Counted from the first letter of the stretch, positions 1-13,231 are shown. The stretch: DNA of 64,000 nucleotides from Avena insularis (GCA_023614405.1 CM042697.1:464672744-464736743), one strand, 5' to 3'. The notes: a model not told the origin generated them from the sequence alone. Program-made: numbers and translations.

Positions 1-1799
1 GAAGTGAGTGGGAGGAAAGTAGAGCTAGACGAGGTTATTGAACCTTCTCTTGAATTGGAGAGTAGCGCAGCACCTGAAATTGTTCCAGTGCCGCCTGCAC
101 CAACAATAGAGGAAGCTAATGACAAGGATCATGAAGCTTCGGACGATGCTGCTATTGAACATCGTAGGTCGACAAGGTTGCGTGCCCCTCCTGAGTGGTA
201 CGGCAACCCTGTCTTGACTGTCTTGTTGGTAGAAGACAGTGAACCTACGAACTATGAGGAAGCAATGATGAGCCCAGACTCTGAGAAATGGCTAGAGGCC
301 ATGAAATCCGAATTGGGATCCATGAGCGAAAACCAAGTATGGACTTTGGTGGACCCTCCTAGCGACCGAAAGGCCGTTGAGTGCAAATGGATTTTCAAGA
401 AGAAAACGGACGCGGATGGTAATGTTACCGTCTATAAAGCACGGCTTGTCGCGAAAGGTTTTCGACAAGTTCAAGGTGTTGACTACGATGAGACTTTCTC
501 TCCCGTAGCGATGTTTAAGTCCATTCGGATTTTATTAGCAATTGCTGCGTTTCATGACTATGAAATATGGCAGATGGATGTCAAGACTGCGTTCCTCAAT
601 GGCAACATTGATGAAGAGTTGTATATGATGCAACCCGAAGGTTTTTTCGATCCTAAGGATGCTGATAAAGTGTGCAAACTTCAGCGTTCCATTTATGGAC
701 TGAAGCAAGCATCTCGGAGTTGGAACCTTCGTTTTGATCAAGTGATCAAGAACTTTGGATTTGTTCCAAATTGCTATGAAGCTTGCATCTACAAGAAAGT
801 GAGTGGGAGCTCGGTGACGTTTCTGGTACTATATGTGGATGACATATTGATTATCGGAAATGACATCAACATGCTTAACAATGTGAAGAGTTATTTGAAC
901 AAGTGTTTTTCAATGAAAGACCTAGGTGAAGCTGCTTATATATTGGGCATCAAGATCTATAGAGATAGACAAAAGGCCGATAGCTTTAAGCGAGTACATA
1001 CCTAGACAAAGTTCGAAAAGGTTCGAATGGATAAGGCAAAGAAAGGTTCAGTGCCTATGTTGTCGGTAAGATATTGAGCAAGGCTCGGTGTCCACTGATG
1101 AAATGATAGGGAAGCTATGAGCAAAGTGCCTTATGCCTCGGCCATAGGTTCTATCATGTATGCCATCTTGTGTACTAGACGGATGTGTCCAATGCTCTTA
1201 GTTTGACGACGGTATCAAAGTGATCCGAGTGGAACCTTTGGACAGCCGTGAAGAACATCCTAAAGTACCTAAATAGGACTAAAGAAATGTTCTTAGTCTA
1301 TGGGGGTGATGAACAGCTCGTCGTAAAAGGTTACGTCGATGCTAGTTTCGACACCGACAAGGATGATTCTAAATCTCAGACAGGATACGTGTATACTTTG
1401 AATGGAGGCTGAAATTGGAGAAGCTGCAAGCAAAGCGTGATCGCGGGATCTCGATGAAAGCGGAATACATGGCTGCTGCGAGCGTCAAGTGAAGGAGTTT
1501 GGATCGAAACTCCATCATCTGAGCTTAGCGTAGTTCAAGTGCATTGGACCCCTTGGAGATATTGTGACAACACTGGCGCCATAGCACTTGCTAAGGAACC
1601 AAGATATCATCCAAAGACCAAGCATATCAACCGCAAGTTTCATATAATCCGAGATTATATAGCAGATGGAGATCTGAAGATTAGCAATGTACATACAGAT
1701 CTAAATGTCGCAGATCCATTGACTAAACCTCTTCCACGTGTAAAACATGATCATCACCTCAGTGCCATGGGTGTGAGATTGTTGCCAATTGTAAACTAG
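1..1799 (+). pseudogene. A: copia pol fragment (reverse transcriptase and RNase H), decayed
   Basis: An open frame runs from the window edge to 1005. It covers the charged linker before RT (to about 230), the RT core (ENQVWTLVD, KWIFKKK, MDVKTAFLNG, IYGLKQASRSWN) and the catalytic YVDD box (about 829-843). After 1005 the match continues as short pieces in shifting frames (1006-1538) with small deletions. An open piece at 1539-1799 then carries the C-terminal RNase H part (CDNTGAIALAKEP, HTDLNVADPLTKPLP) and a natural stop just before the polypurine tract. In an active element this polyprotein would make cDNA in the cytoplasmic particle. Many single-base losses suggest an old copy. Confidence 0.88.
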
Positions 1800-1812
1800 A
1801 TTATTGACTCTA

Positions 1813-1827
1813 GTGCAAGTGGGAGAC
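1813..1827 (+). other. A: polypurine tract
   Basis: The purine-rich run GTGCAAGTGGGAGAC lies directly against the TG of the 3' LTR. This is the expected plus-strand primer position. The same word occurs in reverse at the 3' LTRs of B and C. Confidence 0.85.
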
Positions 1828-3527
1828 TGTTGGAATTATGCCCTAGAGGCAATAATAAAGATGTTATTATTATAATTCTTGTTCATGATAAAGTTTATAT
1901 TCCATGCTAGAATTGTATTAAGCGGAAACATTAATGCTTGTGTGGTTTGTGAACAACACCGTGTCCCTAGTATGCCTCTATGGACTAGCTCATTGATTAA
2001 TGATGGTTAAGGTTTCCTAACCATGGACATGATTTGTCGATTAATAATGAGATCATATCATTGGGAGAATGATGTGATGGACAGACCCAAACTAAGTAGA
2101 GCAATTAGATCGTGTCATCGTGTTCATCTTTGCGAAGCTTTTCCTATATCAAATATTGTATTCCTTAGACCATGAGATAATACAACTCCCTGGTATCGGA
2201 AGAAAGCTTTGAGGTCATCAAACGTCATCCTATGAGAGGGTGATCATAAAGGTGTCTCTCAGGTGATCGGAAAGTACATTGGGTTGTATGTATCGAGATG
2301 GGATTTGTCCCTCCCAATTAGGAGAGATATACTTGGGCCCACTCGTGTCGATATCAACACGCTTGCAAGCATGTGGTTAAGGAGTTAATCACAAAGTGAT
2401 ATCGGATTCTGAGCGAGTAAAGTACTTCGTGAGCGAGATTGAACTAGGTATGACGGTGCAAGCGATCGAATCTCGGGCAAGTAAAATATCGCGAGACGAA
2501 GGGAATATATATATGGGATTGATTGAATCCTGGCATCTTGGTTCATCCGATATGATCATCGATGAATGTGTGGGAGTCAATATGGGTTTCCAGACCCCGC
2601 TGTTGATTATTGATAGAAGATCATGTCTGCATATTCTCGAACCCGCAGGGTCACACACTTAACGTGTCTCGACGCTAGGATAGATTGGATAATTGGTTTA
2701 TGAGTTTTTGTTCGGAGTCTCGGATGGGATCCGGGACATCACGAGAGGTTCCGGAGTGGTCCGGAGAATAAGATTCATATAAGGCAGTGCAGTTTTTGGA
2801 GTTCGGAATTGTTCCGGATTAATCGGTATTGTACCGGAAGCTTCTAGAACCTTCCGGAAGGGGACCAACGTGGCCCCACCTTCCGGGAGGGGGCACGGCC
2901 TATGAGGGAGTGCCCTGGACGCATTGGGCTAGGGGCACAAGGACCCATAGGGCCCAGCCGGCCATAGAGGGTTTAAACCCTAGATAGAGCTTCTAGAAGG
3001 GGGGTTTCCTTGCCCCCCACTCTTCCTCCTTGGGGCCGCCGGTTTGGGCTTGGGGGAGGGGCTAGGGCTGCCCCCCCTCTATATAAAGAGGGCTGGGGCG
3101 CACCACCCACACACACCATCCCCTCAAACCCTAGCCGCCCTGCTGCCCTCCTCTGTCCCTCCCGACTGCTTGTAGGCGAAGCCCTGCTGCAGAAATTCTC
3201 CACCAATTGCACCGCGCCGTCGCGTTGTAGATCCAACCCATCTCTCCACCATACTTGCTGGGCCAAGGAAGGAGGAGACGTCGAGGTGCCGCACGTGTGC
3301 ATCTCATGGAGGCATCGCCACTTGTGGTGCTAGATCGGATCGGATCGCGAAGAGGAGAAGCGAGTACGACTACATCACCCACGTTAAACGAGCGTTCATC
3401 TGAATCTTCAAGGGTATGAAGATATAATCCAATCTCTCTCGTTGTTTGCATCTCCTAGATTAGATCTTGGCTTCCCTCTGTTCGCATCCGTAGAAATTTT
3501 TGATTTACTATGCCGCGAAACCCTTCA
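1828..3527 (+). repeat. A: 3' LTR (1700 bp)
   Basis: Bounded by TG...CA. The length matches the LTRs of C (1703 and 1670 bp) and the sequence is collinear with them. A TATA-box-like TATATAAA at 3080-3087 marks the promoter region. Open frames of about 100 codons inside it are chance frames in GC-rich LTR sequence, not genes. Confidence 0.88.
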
Positions 3528-3613
3528 GGCTTGATCATAGATTAGATCTTGATTGTGTGTTCATGCGGTAGAATTTTTTTGTTTTCCATGCTACGAACCC
3601 CTACAGTTTATTC
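3528..3613 (+). repeat. 86-bp tail of a B-type copia LTR
   Basis: The sequence ends in a T-rich run, TTTTCCATGCTACGAACCCC and TACA. This is the reverse complement of the outer end of the B LTRs (5210 and 18204). It differs from the A/C LTR end (CCCTTCA) that lies directly before it. The reading is that A inserted about 86 bp from the end of an older copia LTR, whose remainder lies left of the window. Confidence 0.7.
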
Positions 3614-5209
3614 ATGTTTTAAAGTTAACTTTAGTCACTTGTATCAACAATTGAAATATGATAACTCAACATCATTTGTAAACCTCACAAACCCTAATGT
3701 AAGACCTAACAACCCTCAAGACTGATTAACCTTAACTAAATACTAATTTCTTCAAATGTTATTCTTTTTGCCACTTCACACAAACAAGTTTATAATAATT
3801 CCTTCAGCTCTGAAGAACTCAACTCAAAGACTTTTTATCCCAGTCACCAGATAACAATTAATCATAATCACATTACTCTATCTGTATTTGTATATTTTGG
3901 ATTGTTAACACTTAAGTTCCTTATCAATGTCATTGCTTATGAAATAAACTTAAAGATAAACCCAATCTTAAATAAGGTACCTAAGATCAACTTATTCAAA
4001 ATACTAAGGGTTTCACTTTGGGAATTATAAAATTGCATAGCATTATTTATGCATAATGGCATCTTGCTTCTTTAAACATTAGTCCTTACCAGACCAATGT
4101 TGATAATTTCAGATATTGGATCTTCTATTATCTCCAAGACCGTGAGTGCATAATCTTGCAATCACAAAAGGCAAGTTCACACTTGCTCATGTCCTTTGAT
4201 TATTTTCTATAAAGTATTTTGCAAATCCAGTATTGTCATCACATGCATTTGAAAAAGGTCAGAAAACACTATTTTCATAATAATATGATTATAGGTTATT
4301 TACCATGAGGTAATAATCTACTATGACAGTTCCGGTGGTAAAGGAACCTATTATCTAGGACTTAACAACCAATGTCGCCAGTGATTCTTGCGCCGTATAT
4401 TACGCGTTAACCATGAGATTTGGAATAGGACGGAAAAGCAAGCTGGACCAGCTCCCTTTCGCATGCATCGGACACTGTTCTGGGCATTTGTAAGTTGCAG
4501 ATCGTGGGTATAGCCATTTTATACGGGGGTCTACCATGGATATGGGCTTACAAAAGACAGATTACTAGTGTTAATGGTTGTTGTGTGTATCCAACTAAGG
4601 TATAGCCGTTTTATACGGGGAAAAGTCTACCTTGAGTTTGGACATCCAACAATTGTGGTGTATGCAGGGTCGCGGAGAAGTACAGTGATTGGCTTGGATC
4701 TTAGTCTGGGCCTCATACCAAGGAAGTGTGAACGAGCCTATAACTCGGCTGTGCAACAAAGCTAAGATCTCTCGTGGGTAAAGTGACGCACCTCTGCAGA
4801 GTGTAAGAACTGTAACTTGTTACTCCCTGTTCCGGGAAGGAGCTGCGAACGCGGCAGGAAAGGAACTCCATGAAAGTTCTGGTAAACCCATGAAGGCTGA
4901 TGGACATAGCTTTTCAGAATAAAAGCAACCTTTGAAGAAATGTTTTCAAAAACTTGCATTGCCTACGACCTATGGTCTGTGGCTGTAGATAGTGCAGCAA
5001 ACACTTCTCTTTAGTGAACTTGCTGAGTACGCTTGAAGAGTTGAAGATATCTAAGGAAGAGTTGAAGATATCTAAGGAAGATCAACGAAGTCGAAGACCT
5101 TACCGGAATCTATCAAAGACAAGCTGAAGCGTAGAATATAAATAAAACTCCTAGATCTAGAACCTACTTCTGTAGAACAATACTATAGTAGTACTTTCAA
5201 GCCTTATAC
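3614..5209. repeat. AT-rich old repeat, probably part of a gypsy LTR
   Basis: No credible gene. The last 700 bp has LTR-like features: two copies of a tag near TATAGCC.TTTTATACGGG (about 4510 and 4600), and GTAAAGTGACGCACCTCTGCAGAGTG (split here as GTAAAGTGACGCACC and TCTGCAGAGTG). The second resembles a block I know from Tekay-type gypsy LTRs, and the LTR of E has a related block near 27450. The 3614-4400 part is AT-rich and unassigned. The short open frames here (60-65 codons) have no recognisable features. Confidence 0.4.
5035..5076. repeat. 21-bp tandem duplication
   Basis: The 21-bp word starting GAAGAGTTGAAGATATC occurs twice, back to back, with no differences. Confidence 0.9.
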
Positions 5210-7081
5210 TGTAGGGTTTCGTAGCATGGAAAACAAAAAAATTCTACCGCAAACAAACAAACAAGCCAAGATCTATCTACTAGATTGTAGCAACGAGTCG
5301 ATGGAATAACACACCCTCGAAGATTCCAAAGTGTTTAACGAGAGCGGATTCTCGTGGGTGATGTAGTCGTACTCTTGTCGATCTCAAGATCGCGTAGACG
5401 GTCCTTCTGGCGCTGCGTTCCGGCAACGCTCCCGCAGTCGGTCACACGTTCGATACTCGATGAAGACCTTCCTCTCCCTTGTTCCAGCAGGCAGCGGAGG
5501 TTGTAGCACTATCCTCGCGATTCCGGCAGCACAACGGCGTGGTACCGGAAGTAGAGGGGAGATCTCGCAGGGCTTCGCCTTAAGCCGGAGCGAGTATGGT
5601 GGACTATGAGAGAGATCCTCGGTGATCTAGGGTTTAGACGCACCAAGGAGGAGCTAGGTCGGCGGCTAGGGTTTAGCTAGGCAAGGCGGCAGGAGGTGGC
5701 GGCCGGGCTAGGGGTTTGAGGTGGAGGTGTTGTGTCTTGGAGGCAACCCTGCCCTCCTTATATAGGTGGAGGCGCGCCAGGAGGCGGTCCTCCCAACTCG
5801 GTTTCCCAAGTGGGCCGGCGGTGGAGGGGAGGAACTCCTCCCCAAGTAGGTTTCCTACTTCCCCTCCACCTTCTAAAGTAGCCGTTTGACTTTTCAAATT
5901 GGCGTTTGACTTTTCAAACTAGGATTTGATTAAACCCTTTATTTTGTTCAGCGATGACACCTAGTACATGATGCAATCATTCCAACTTGATATGACACAT
6001 TCATATACCCTTCCCCTCCAGAGTGCCAGACATTCCGGAACCTTCTAGAACATTCCGGCGAAAACACCTAACCATTCTCCAACCCCGAAACAGGACTTTC
6101 CTTATATGAATCTTATTCTCCGGACCATTCCGGATCTCCTCGTGATATCCCGGATCCCATCCGAGACTCCGAACAACATTCGGTCTCTTACTCATCATTC
6201 CATAACTACTCAAACAACCTCGAGTCCTTAAGTGTGTCTCCCTACGGTTCGCGAATTATGCGGACATGATCGAGACACTTCTCCGAAAAATAACCAATAG
6301 AGGAATCTGGAAATTCATATGGCTCCCACATATTTCTACGATTACTTTGCGATCGAATGAACCACTTACATACGATACCAATTTCCCTTTGTCTCACGAT
6401 AGTTTACTTATCCGAGGTTATGATCGTCAATATCTCTGCATACCTAGTTCAACCTCGTTACTGATAAGTACTCTTTTATCGTTCCCGTGATATGTGATCC
6501 CTTGTGAGCCAGTCACATGCTTGCAAGCTAATTGGATGACATTCCACCAAGAGGGCCCAGAGTATATCTATCCGTCATACAGATGGACAAATCCCACTCT
6601 TGATCCATGTGTCTCAACCAACACTTTCTGAACACTCAATGCCACCTTTATAGCCACCCGATTCGGTGGTGTTTGATGTCATCAAAGCATCCTTCCGGTG
6701 AAGGTGATATGCATGATCTCATGGTCAAAGGAATTAGGTTAGTATGTATCAGAAAGCATATAGCAATTGAACTATTAAATGACTTGATCTTTATGCTACG
6801 CTTATCTATAGGAGTATGTCCACCATATCATTCTCCTAACGATATGATCTTGTTGTTAATAACATCTCAATGTTCATGATAGGGAAACCACAATCATTTA
6901 TTAACCAACAAGCTAGTATTATAAAGAGGCTTTACTAGGGACTCTATTTTAGTTTACAAATCACACAAGTATTAATGTTTCCTTGTTAATACCATTATAG
7001 CATGAATGTAAACATTTATCATAAACACAAAGATATAATAATAACTACATTTATTATTGCCTCTAGGGCATATCTCCAACA
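5210..7081 (-). repeat. B: 3' LTR (1872 bp)
   Basis: Starts TGTAGGGTTTCG and ends ATATCTCCAACA on the + strand (TG...CA on either strand). It is collinear with the split right-hand LTR (18204-19196 plus 50786-51737). The abutting polypurine tract at 7082-7096, GTGCAAGTGGGAGAC read on the - strand, shows this is the 3' LTR. No gene inside. Confidence 0.9.
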
Positions 7082-7096
7082 GTCTCCCACTTGCAC
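7082..7096 (-). other. B: polypurine tract
   Basis: Reads GTGCAAGTGGGAGAC on the - strand directly against the LTR. It is identical in word and place to the tract of A. Confidence 0.85.
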
Positions 7097-7106
7097 TAGA
7101 GTCATC

Positions 7107-8771
7107 TAATCTAGATTACATGATAATATACCGAACACCCATGGCAGTTTGGTGTTGGTCATGTTTTGCCCTCGGGAGAGGTTTAATCAATGGATCCGCC
7201 ACATTTAGATCTGTGTGTACTTTGCAAATCTTTATGTCCCCATCTTGGACATGTTCTCGAATAGCGTGAAAACGTAGCTTGATGTGCTTCAGCTTCTTGT
7301 GTGACCTTGGTTCTTGCGCATTGGCTATGGCGCCCATGTTATCACAGTAGATTGACACTGGGTCCAGCGCACTAGGAACCACACCCAGCTCTGTAATGAA
7401 CTCTTTCATCCATATCGCTTCTTGTGAAGCCTCCGAAGCAGCCATGTATTCCGATTCAGTTGAAGATCTCGCCACAACGCTTTTCTTTGCACTCCTCCAG
7501 CTAACTGCTGCACCATTGAAAGTAAATACGTATCCAGATTGTGATTTAGAATCATTCGGATCGGTGTTCCAACTAGCATCGGTGTAACCATTAACAACGA
7601 GCTATTCATCACCTCCATAAGAAAGAACCATATCCTTAGTTCTTCTCAAGTACTTAAGGATGTTTTTGACCACTGTCCAATGATCCACTCCTGGATCACT
7701 TTGATATCTCCTAGTTAAACAAACATCATATGCAATGTCGGGTCTAGTACATAGCATGGCATACATTAGAGATCCTATGGCTGAGGCATAGGGAGTCCTA
7801 CTCATCCTTTCTCTATCTTCTGCCGTTGTCGGACTTTGAGTTTTACTCAAGGTCGTATTGGGCAACACGGGCAAGAACCCTTTCTTGCTATCTTCCATTC
7901 CAAACCTCTTTAGAACTTTGTCCAAATATGTACTTTGTGACAATGATATTAGGCGTCTCGATCTATCTCTATAAATCTTTATGCCCAATATATAAGCTGC
8001 TTCGCCAAGATCCTTCATTGAAAAACTATTATTCAAATATTCCTTGACACTATTAAGAAGGTCTACATCATTCCCAATCAACAATATGTCATCTACATAT
8101 AGTATTAAGAATGCTACAGAGCTCCTACTCACTTTCTTGTAAATACAAGCTTCTCCATAAGTTTGTATAAAACCAAAACTTTTGATTACCTTATCAAAAT
8201 GTTGATTCCAACTTCGGGATGCTTGCTTCAATCCATAAATGGACCATTGAAGTTTGCATACCTTGTTAGCATCTTTAGGATCGACAAAACCTTTGGGTGG
8301 CATCATATACAACTCTTCATCAATGTCTCCATTGAGGAACGCTGTTTTGACATCCATCTGCCATATCTCATAATCATAATATGCAGCGATTGCTAACATA
8401 ATTCTCATAGACTTTAGCTTTGCTACTGGTGAGAAAGTCTCATCGTAGTCAACTCCTTGAATTTGTCGAAACCCTTTTGCGACAAGTCGAGCTTTATAGA
8501 CAGTAACATTACCATGAGCATCTGTTTTCTTCTTGAAAATCCATTTGTTCTCGACAGCCTTCCGGCCATCCGGTAAGTCCACCAAAGTCCAAACTTGGTT
8601 TTCGTACATGGATCAAATCTCGGATTTCATGGCTTCTTGCCATTTATTGGAATCTGGGATCATCATCGCTTCCTCATATGTCCCAGGGTCATCGGTGTTG
8701 TCCACCAACATGACACACATAACGGGATCATACCAATCAGGAGTGGTACGAGTTCTCGTTGACCTGCAAGG
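7107..8771 (-). pseudogene. B: copia pol fragment (RT and RNase H), interrupted by C
   Basis: Read on the - strand from 8771 leftwards. The linker before RT is followed by a long open RT frame (8609-7602, 335 codons) with ENQVWTLVD, KARLVAKGFRQ, MDVKTAFLNG, IYGLKQASRSWN and catalytic YVDD (about 8090-8100). A frame change near 7610 leads to the RNase H domain, open from 7475 to 7116 (STESEYMA, CDNMGAIANA, HTDLNVADPL). The break at 8771 is the insertion of C, and pol resumes at 17297. The RT part is better preserved than in A or C. Confidence 0.88.
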
Positions 8772-10474
8772 TGAAGGGTTTCACGGCATAGTAAATCAAA
8801 ATTTTCTACGGATGCGAACAGAGGGAAAGCCAAGATCTAATCTAGGAGATGCAAACAACAAGATAGATTGGATTAGATCTTCATACCCTTGAAGATTCGC
8901 ACAGCGGAACGTTCGTCGGAACATGGGTGATGTAGTCGTACTCGCTTCTCCTCCTCGCGATCCGATCCGATCTAGCACCACAAGTGGCGGTGCCTCCGTG
9001 AGATGCACAAGTGCAGCACCTCCACGTCTCCTCCTTCCTTGGTCCAGCAAGTATGATGGAGAGATGGGTTGGATCTACAACGCGACGGCGCAGTGCAATT
9101 GGTGGAGAATTTCTGCAGCAGGGCTTCGCCACAAGCGATGGGAGGGAGAGAGGAGGGCAGCAGGGCGGCTAGGGTTGGAGGGGAAGGTGTAGGGGGTTGG
9201 TGCGCCCCCAGCCCTCTATATATAGAGGGGTGGGCGCAGCCCTAGCCCCTCCCCCAAGCCAAGGCCGGCGGCCCCAAGGAGGAAGAGTGGGGGGCAAGGA
9301 ACCCCCCCCTTCTAGAAGCTCTATCTAGAGTTTAAACCTCTCTTGGCCGGCTGGGCCCTATGGGGCCTTGTGCCCCTGGACCAATGCGGCCAGGGCACTC
9401 CCTCATAGGCCCATGCCCCCTCCTGGAAGGTGTGGCCACGTTGGTCCCCTTCTGGAAGGTTCTAGAAGCTTCCGGTACAATACCGATTAACCTTAACAAT
9501 TCAACTCCAAAACTGCACCGCCTTATATGAATCTTATTCTCCGACCACTCGAACCTCTCGTGATGTCCCGGATCCCATCCGAGACTCGAACAAAACTCAT
9601 AAACCAATTATCCAATCTATCCTAGCCGAGACACGTTATGTGTGACCTCGGGTTCGAGAATATGCAGACATGATCTTCTATCAATAATCAACAGCGGGGT
9701 CTGGAAACCCATATTGACTCCCACACATTCATCGATGATCATATCGGATGAACCACGATGCCAGGATTCAATCAATCCCATATATATATTCCCTTCGTCT
9801 CGCGATATTTTACTTGCCCGAGATTCGATCGTCGGTACCATCATACCTAGTTCAATCTCGTTCACAGCAAGTACTTTACTCGTTCCGTAATCCGATATCA
9901 CTTTGTGATTAACTCCTTAACCACATGCTTGCAAGCGGTGTTGATATCGATTACTGAGTGGGACCGAAGTATATCTCTCCGACTTGGGAGGGACAAATCC
10001 CATCTCGATACATACAACCCAACAGATACTTTCCGATCACCTAAGAGACACCTTTATGATCACCCTCTCATAGGATGACGTTTGATGACCTCAAAGCTTT
10101 CTTCCGAACCAGGGAGTTGCATTATCTCATGGTCTAAGGAATACAATATTTGACATAAGAAAGGCTTCGCAAAGACGAACACGATGACACGATCTAATTG
10201 CTTCGCTTAGTTTGGGTCTGTCCATCATATCATTCTCCCAATGATATGATCTCATTATCAATTGACAACTCATGTCTATGGTTAGGAAACCTTAACCATC
10301 ATTGATCAATGAGCTAGTCCATAGAGGCGTACTAGGGACATGGTGTTGTTCACAAACCACACAAGTATTAAAGTTTCCGCTTAATACAATTCTAGCATGG
10401 AATATAAACATTATCATGAACAAGAATTATAATAATAACATCTTTATTATTGCCTCTAGGGCACAATTCCAACA
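8772..10474 (-). repeat. C: 3' LTR (1703 bp)
   Basis: Runs TGAAGGGTTTC to CAATTCCAACA on the + strand. A symmetric TATA-box-like TATATATA lies at 9217-9224. It abuts the polypurine tract at 10475-10490 (AGTGCAAGTGGGAGAC on the - strand). Confidence 0.92.
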
Positions 10475-10490
10475 GTCTCCCACTTGCACT

Positions 10491-12270
10491 AGAGTAAATA
10501 ATCTAGTTTACATTTGGCAACAATCTCACACCCATGGCACTGAGGTGCTGATCATGTTTTACGGAAGAGGTTTAGTCAACGGATCTGCGACATTCAGATC
10601 TGTATGTACTTTGCTAATCTTCGATATCCATCCGCTATATAATCTCGGATTATATGAACCTTGCAGTTGATATGCTTGGTCTTTGGATGATATCTTGGTT
10701 CCTTAGCGAGTGCTATGGCGCCGTGTTGTCACACAATATCTCCAGTGGGTCCAATGCACTTGAACCACGCCAAGCTCGATGATGAAGTTCTGATCCAAAC
10801 TCCTTCACTTGACGCTTCGCAGCAGCCATGTATTCCGCTTCTCATGTAGATCCCGCAATCACGCTTTGCTTGCGCTTCTCCACTCACACTCCTCCATTCA
10901 AAATATACACGATCACATCGAGATTTAGAATCATCCTTGTTTGTCAAAACTAGCGTCGACGTAACCTTTACGAGCTGTTCATCACCCCATAGACTAAGAA
11001 CATTTCTTTAGTCCTATTTAGGTACTTTAGGATGTTCTTCACGGCTGTCCAAAGGTTCCACTCTGGATCACTCTGATATCCGCCGTCAAACTAAGAGCAT
11101 TGGACACATCCGTCTAGTACAAAGATGGCATACATGATCGAACCTATGGCTGAGGCATAAGGCACTTTGCTCATAGCTTCCCTATCATTTCATCAGAGTG
11201 GACATCGAGCCTTGCTCAATATCTTACCCGACAACATAGGCATTGAACCTTTCTTTGCCTTATCCATTCTGAACCTTTTCGTAACTTTGTCTAGGTATGT
11301 ACTCGGCTTAAAGCTATCAGGCCTTTTGTCTATCTCTATAGATTTTGATGCCCAATATATAAGCAGCTTCACCTAGGTCTTTCATTGAAAACACTTGTTC
11401 AAATAACTCTTCACATCGTTAAGCATGTTGATGTCATTTCCAATAATCAATATGTCATCCACATATAGTACCGTAAACGCCACCGAGCTCCCACCTCTTT
11501 CTTGTAGATACAAGCTTCAGAGCAATTTGGAACAAATCCAAAGCTCTTGATCACTTGATCAAAACGAAGGTTCCAACTCCGAGATGCTTGCTTCACCATA
11601 AATGGAACGCTGAAGTTTGCATACTTTATGAGCATCCTTAGGATCGACAAAACCTTCGGTTGCATCATATACAACTCTTCATCAATGTTGCCATTGAGGA
11701 ACGCAATCTTGACATCCATCCGCCATATTTCATAATCATGAAACGCAGCAATTGCTAATAAAATCCGAATGGACTTAAACATCGCTACGGAGAGAAAGTC
11801 TCATCGTAGTCAACACCTTGAACTTGTCGAAAACCTTTCGACAAGCCGTGCTTTATAGACGGTAACATTACCATCCGCTCCGCTTTCTTCTTGAAGATCC
11901 ATTTGCACTCAACGGCCTTTCGGTCGCTAGGAGGGTCCACCAAAGTCCATACTTGGTTTTCGCCATGGATCCCAATTGGATTTCATGGCTTCTAGCCATT
12001 TCTAGTCTGGGCTCATCATTGCTTCCTCATAGTTCGTAGGTTCACTGTCTTCTACTAACAAGACAAATAAGACAGGTTGCCGCATACCACTCAGAGGGGC
12101 ACGTGACCTTGTCGACTGTGACGCTCAAGAGCGACATCGTCCAAGCTTCATGATCCTTGTCATTAGCTTCCTCTATTGTTGGTGCAAAGCGGCATCGAAC
12201 AATTTCAGTGCTGCGCTACTCTCCAATTCAAGAGAAGGTTCAATAACCTCGTCTAGCTCTACTTTCCTCC
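10491..12270 (-). pseudogene. C: RNase H and reverse transcriptase, heavily decayed
   Basis: On the - strand, collinear with the pol of A and B but broken about every 100-300 bp. RNase H remnants lie at about 10500-10990. RT lies at about 10990-11990, and its longest open piece (11782-11447) holds the MDVK.AFLNG and LYMMQPK region and ends at YYMWMTY, where the YVDD box has lost its frame. The charged linker follows to about 12270. No part could make active enzyme. Confidence 0.85.
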
Positions 12271-13231
12271 CACTTACTTCTTTCGAGAGAAACTCCTTCT
12301 CAAGAAAGGAACCGTTCTTATGACAAAAACTTTGCCTTCGGTTACGTGATAGAAGGTATACCCAATAGTTTCCTTAGGGTATCCTATGAAGACGCATTTC
12401 TGCTTTGGGTTCGAGCTTGTCCGCATCAACTTCTTGACGAAGCTTCGATCCCCAAACTTTAAGAAACGACAACTTAGGTTTAGCACCAAACCACAGTTCA
12501 TACGGTGTCGTCTCAACGGATTTAGATGGAGCCCTATTTAAAGTGAATGCAGCGGTTTCTAATGCATAACCCCAAAATGATAACGGCAAATTAGTAAGAG
12601 ACATCATTGATCGGACCATATCTAATAGGGTTCGATTCTGGCGTTCAGACACACCATTGCGCTGTGGTGTTCCGGGTGGCGTGAGTTGTGAAACGATTCC
12701 ACTTGCTTTAAGATGCGTGAGAAAATCATAACTCAAATATTCACCTCCACGATCGGATCATAGAAACTTAATCTTTCTGTTACGATGGTTCTCCACTTCA
12801 TTCTGAAATTCTTTGAACTTTTCAAACGTTTCAGATTTATGTTTCATTAAATAGATATACCCATATCTACTTAAGTCATCGGTAAAAGTGAGAAAATAGC
12901 GATATCCACCGCGCGTCGAAACACTCATCGGTCCGCATACATCGGTATGTATGATTTCCAACAAGTCCGTTGCTCGCTTCATCATACCGGAGAACGGGGT
13001 TTTGATCATCTTGCCCATGAGGCATGGTTCGCATGTGTCAAATGATTCAAAATCAAGAGACTCCAAAAGTCCATCAGAATGGAGTTTCTTCATGCGCTTT
13101 ACACCAATATGACCTAGACGACAGTGCCACAAATAAGTAGTATTATCACTATCTACTTTGCATCTCTTAGCCTCAATGTTATGGATGTGTGTTTCATCCC
13201 TTTCGAGATTTAGAAGAAATAAACCATTCAC
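12271..13231 (-). pseudogene. C: integrase, two overlapping frames
   Basis: From 13231 leftwards on the - strand: the zinc-binding part (WHCRLGHIG, then CEPCLMGK), then the catalytic core with IIHTDVCGP. A break falls near 12758-12736, around the SDRGGEY position. The second frame (12736-12374) carries TPQRNGVSERQNRTLLDM with the catalytic glutamate, and ends in KVWGSK. A third short frame (12516-12274) holds the C-terminal KCVFIGYPKETIGYTFY. The family's D, D and E are thus all recognisable but lie in different frames. Confidence 0.87.

Larger units (their letters stand above)
1..3527 (+). mobile_element. Element A: copia LTR retrotransposon, 3' half only
   Basis: The right half of an Angela/BARE-like copia element: reverse transcriptase, RNase H, polypurine tract and 3' LTR in canonical order on the + strand. 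The 5' LTR, gag, protease and integrase lie left of the window. The LTR begins TGTTGGAATTATG and ends CCCTTCA. The same LTR ends and internal sequence occur in element C, so A and C belong to one subfamily. The five bases after the LTR (GGCTT, 3528-3532) would be the target-site duplication, but its partner is outside the window. Confidence 0.9.

Noticed and set aside
2973..3451. Overlapping 106-109 codon frames on both strands
   Set aside because: They lie in the GC-rich promoter part of the LTR of A. The same region in the C LTRs has frame-changing indels, so no protein is conserved.
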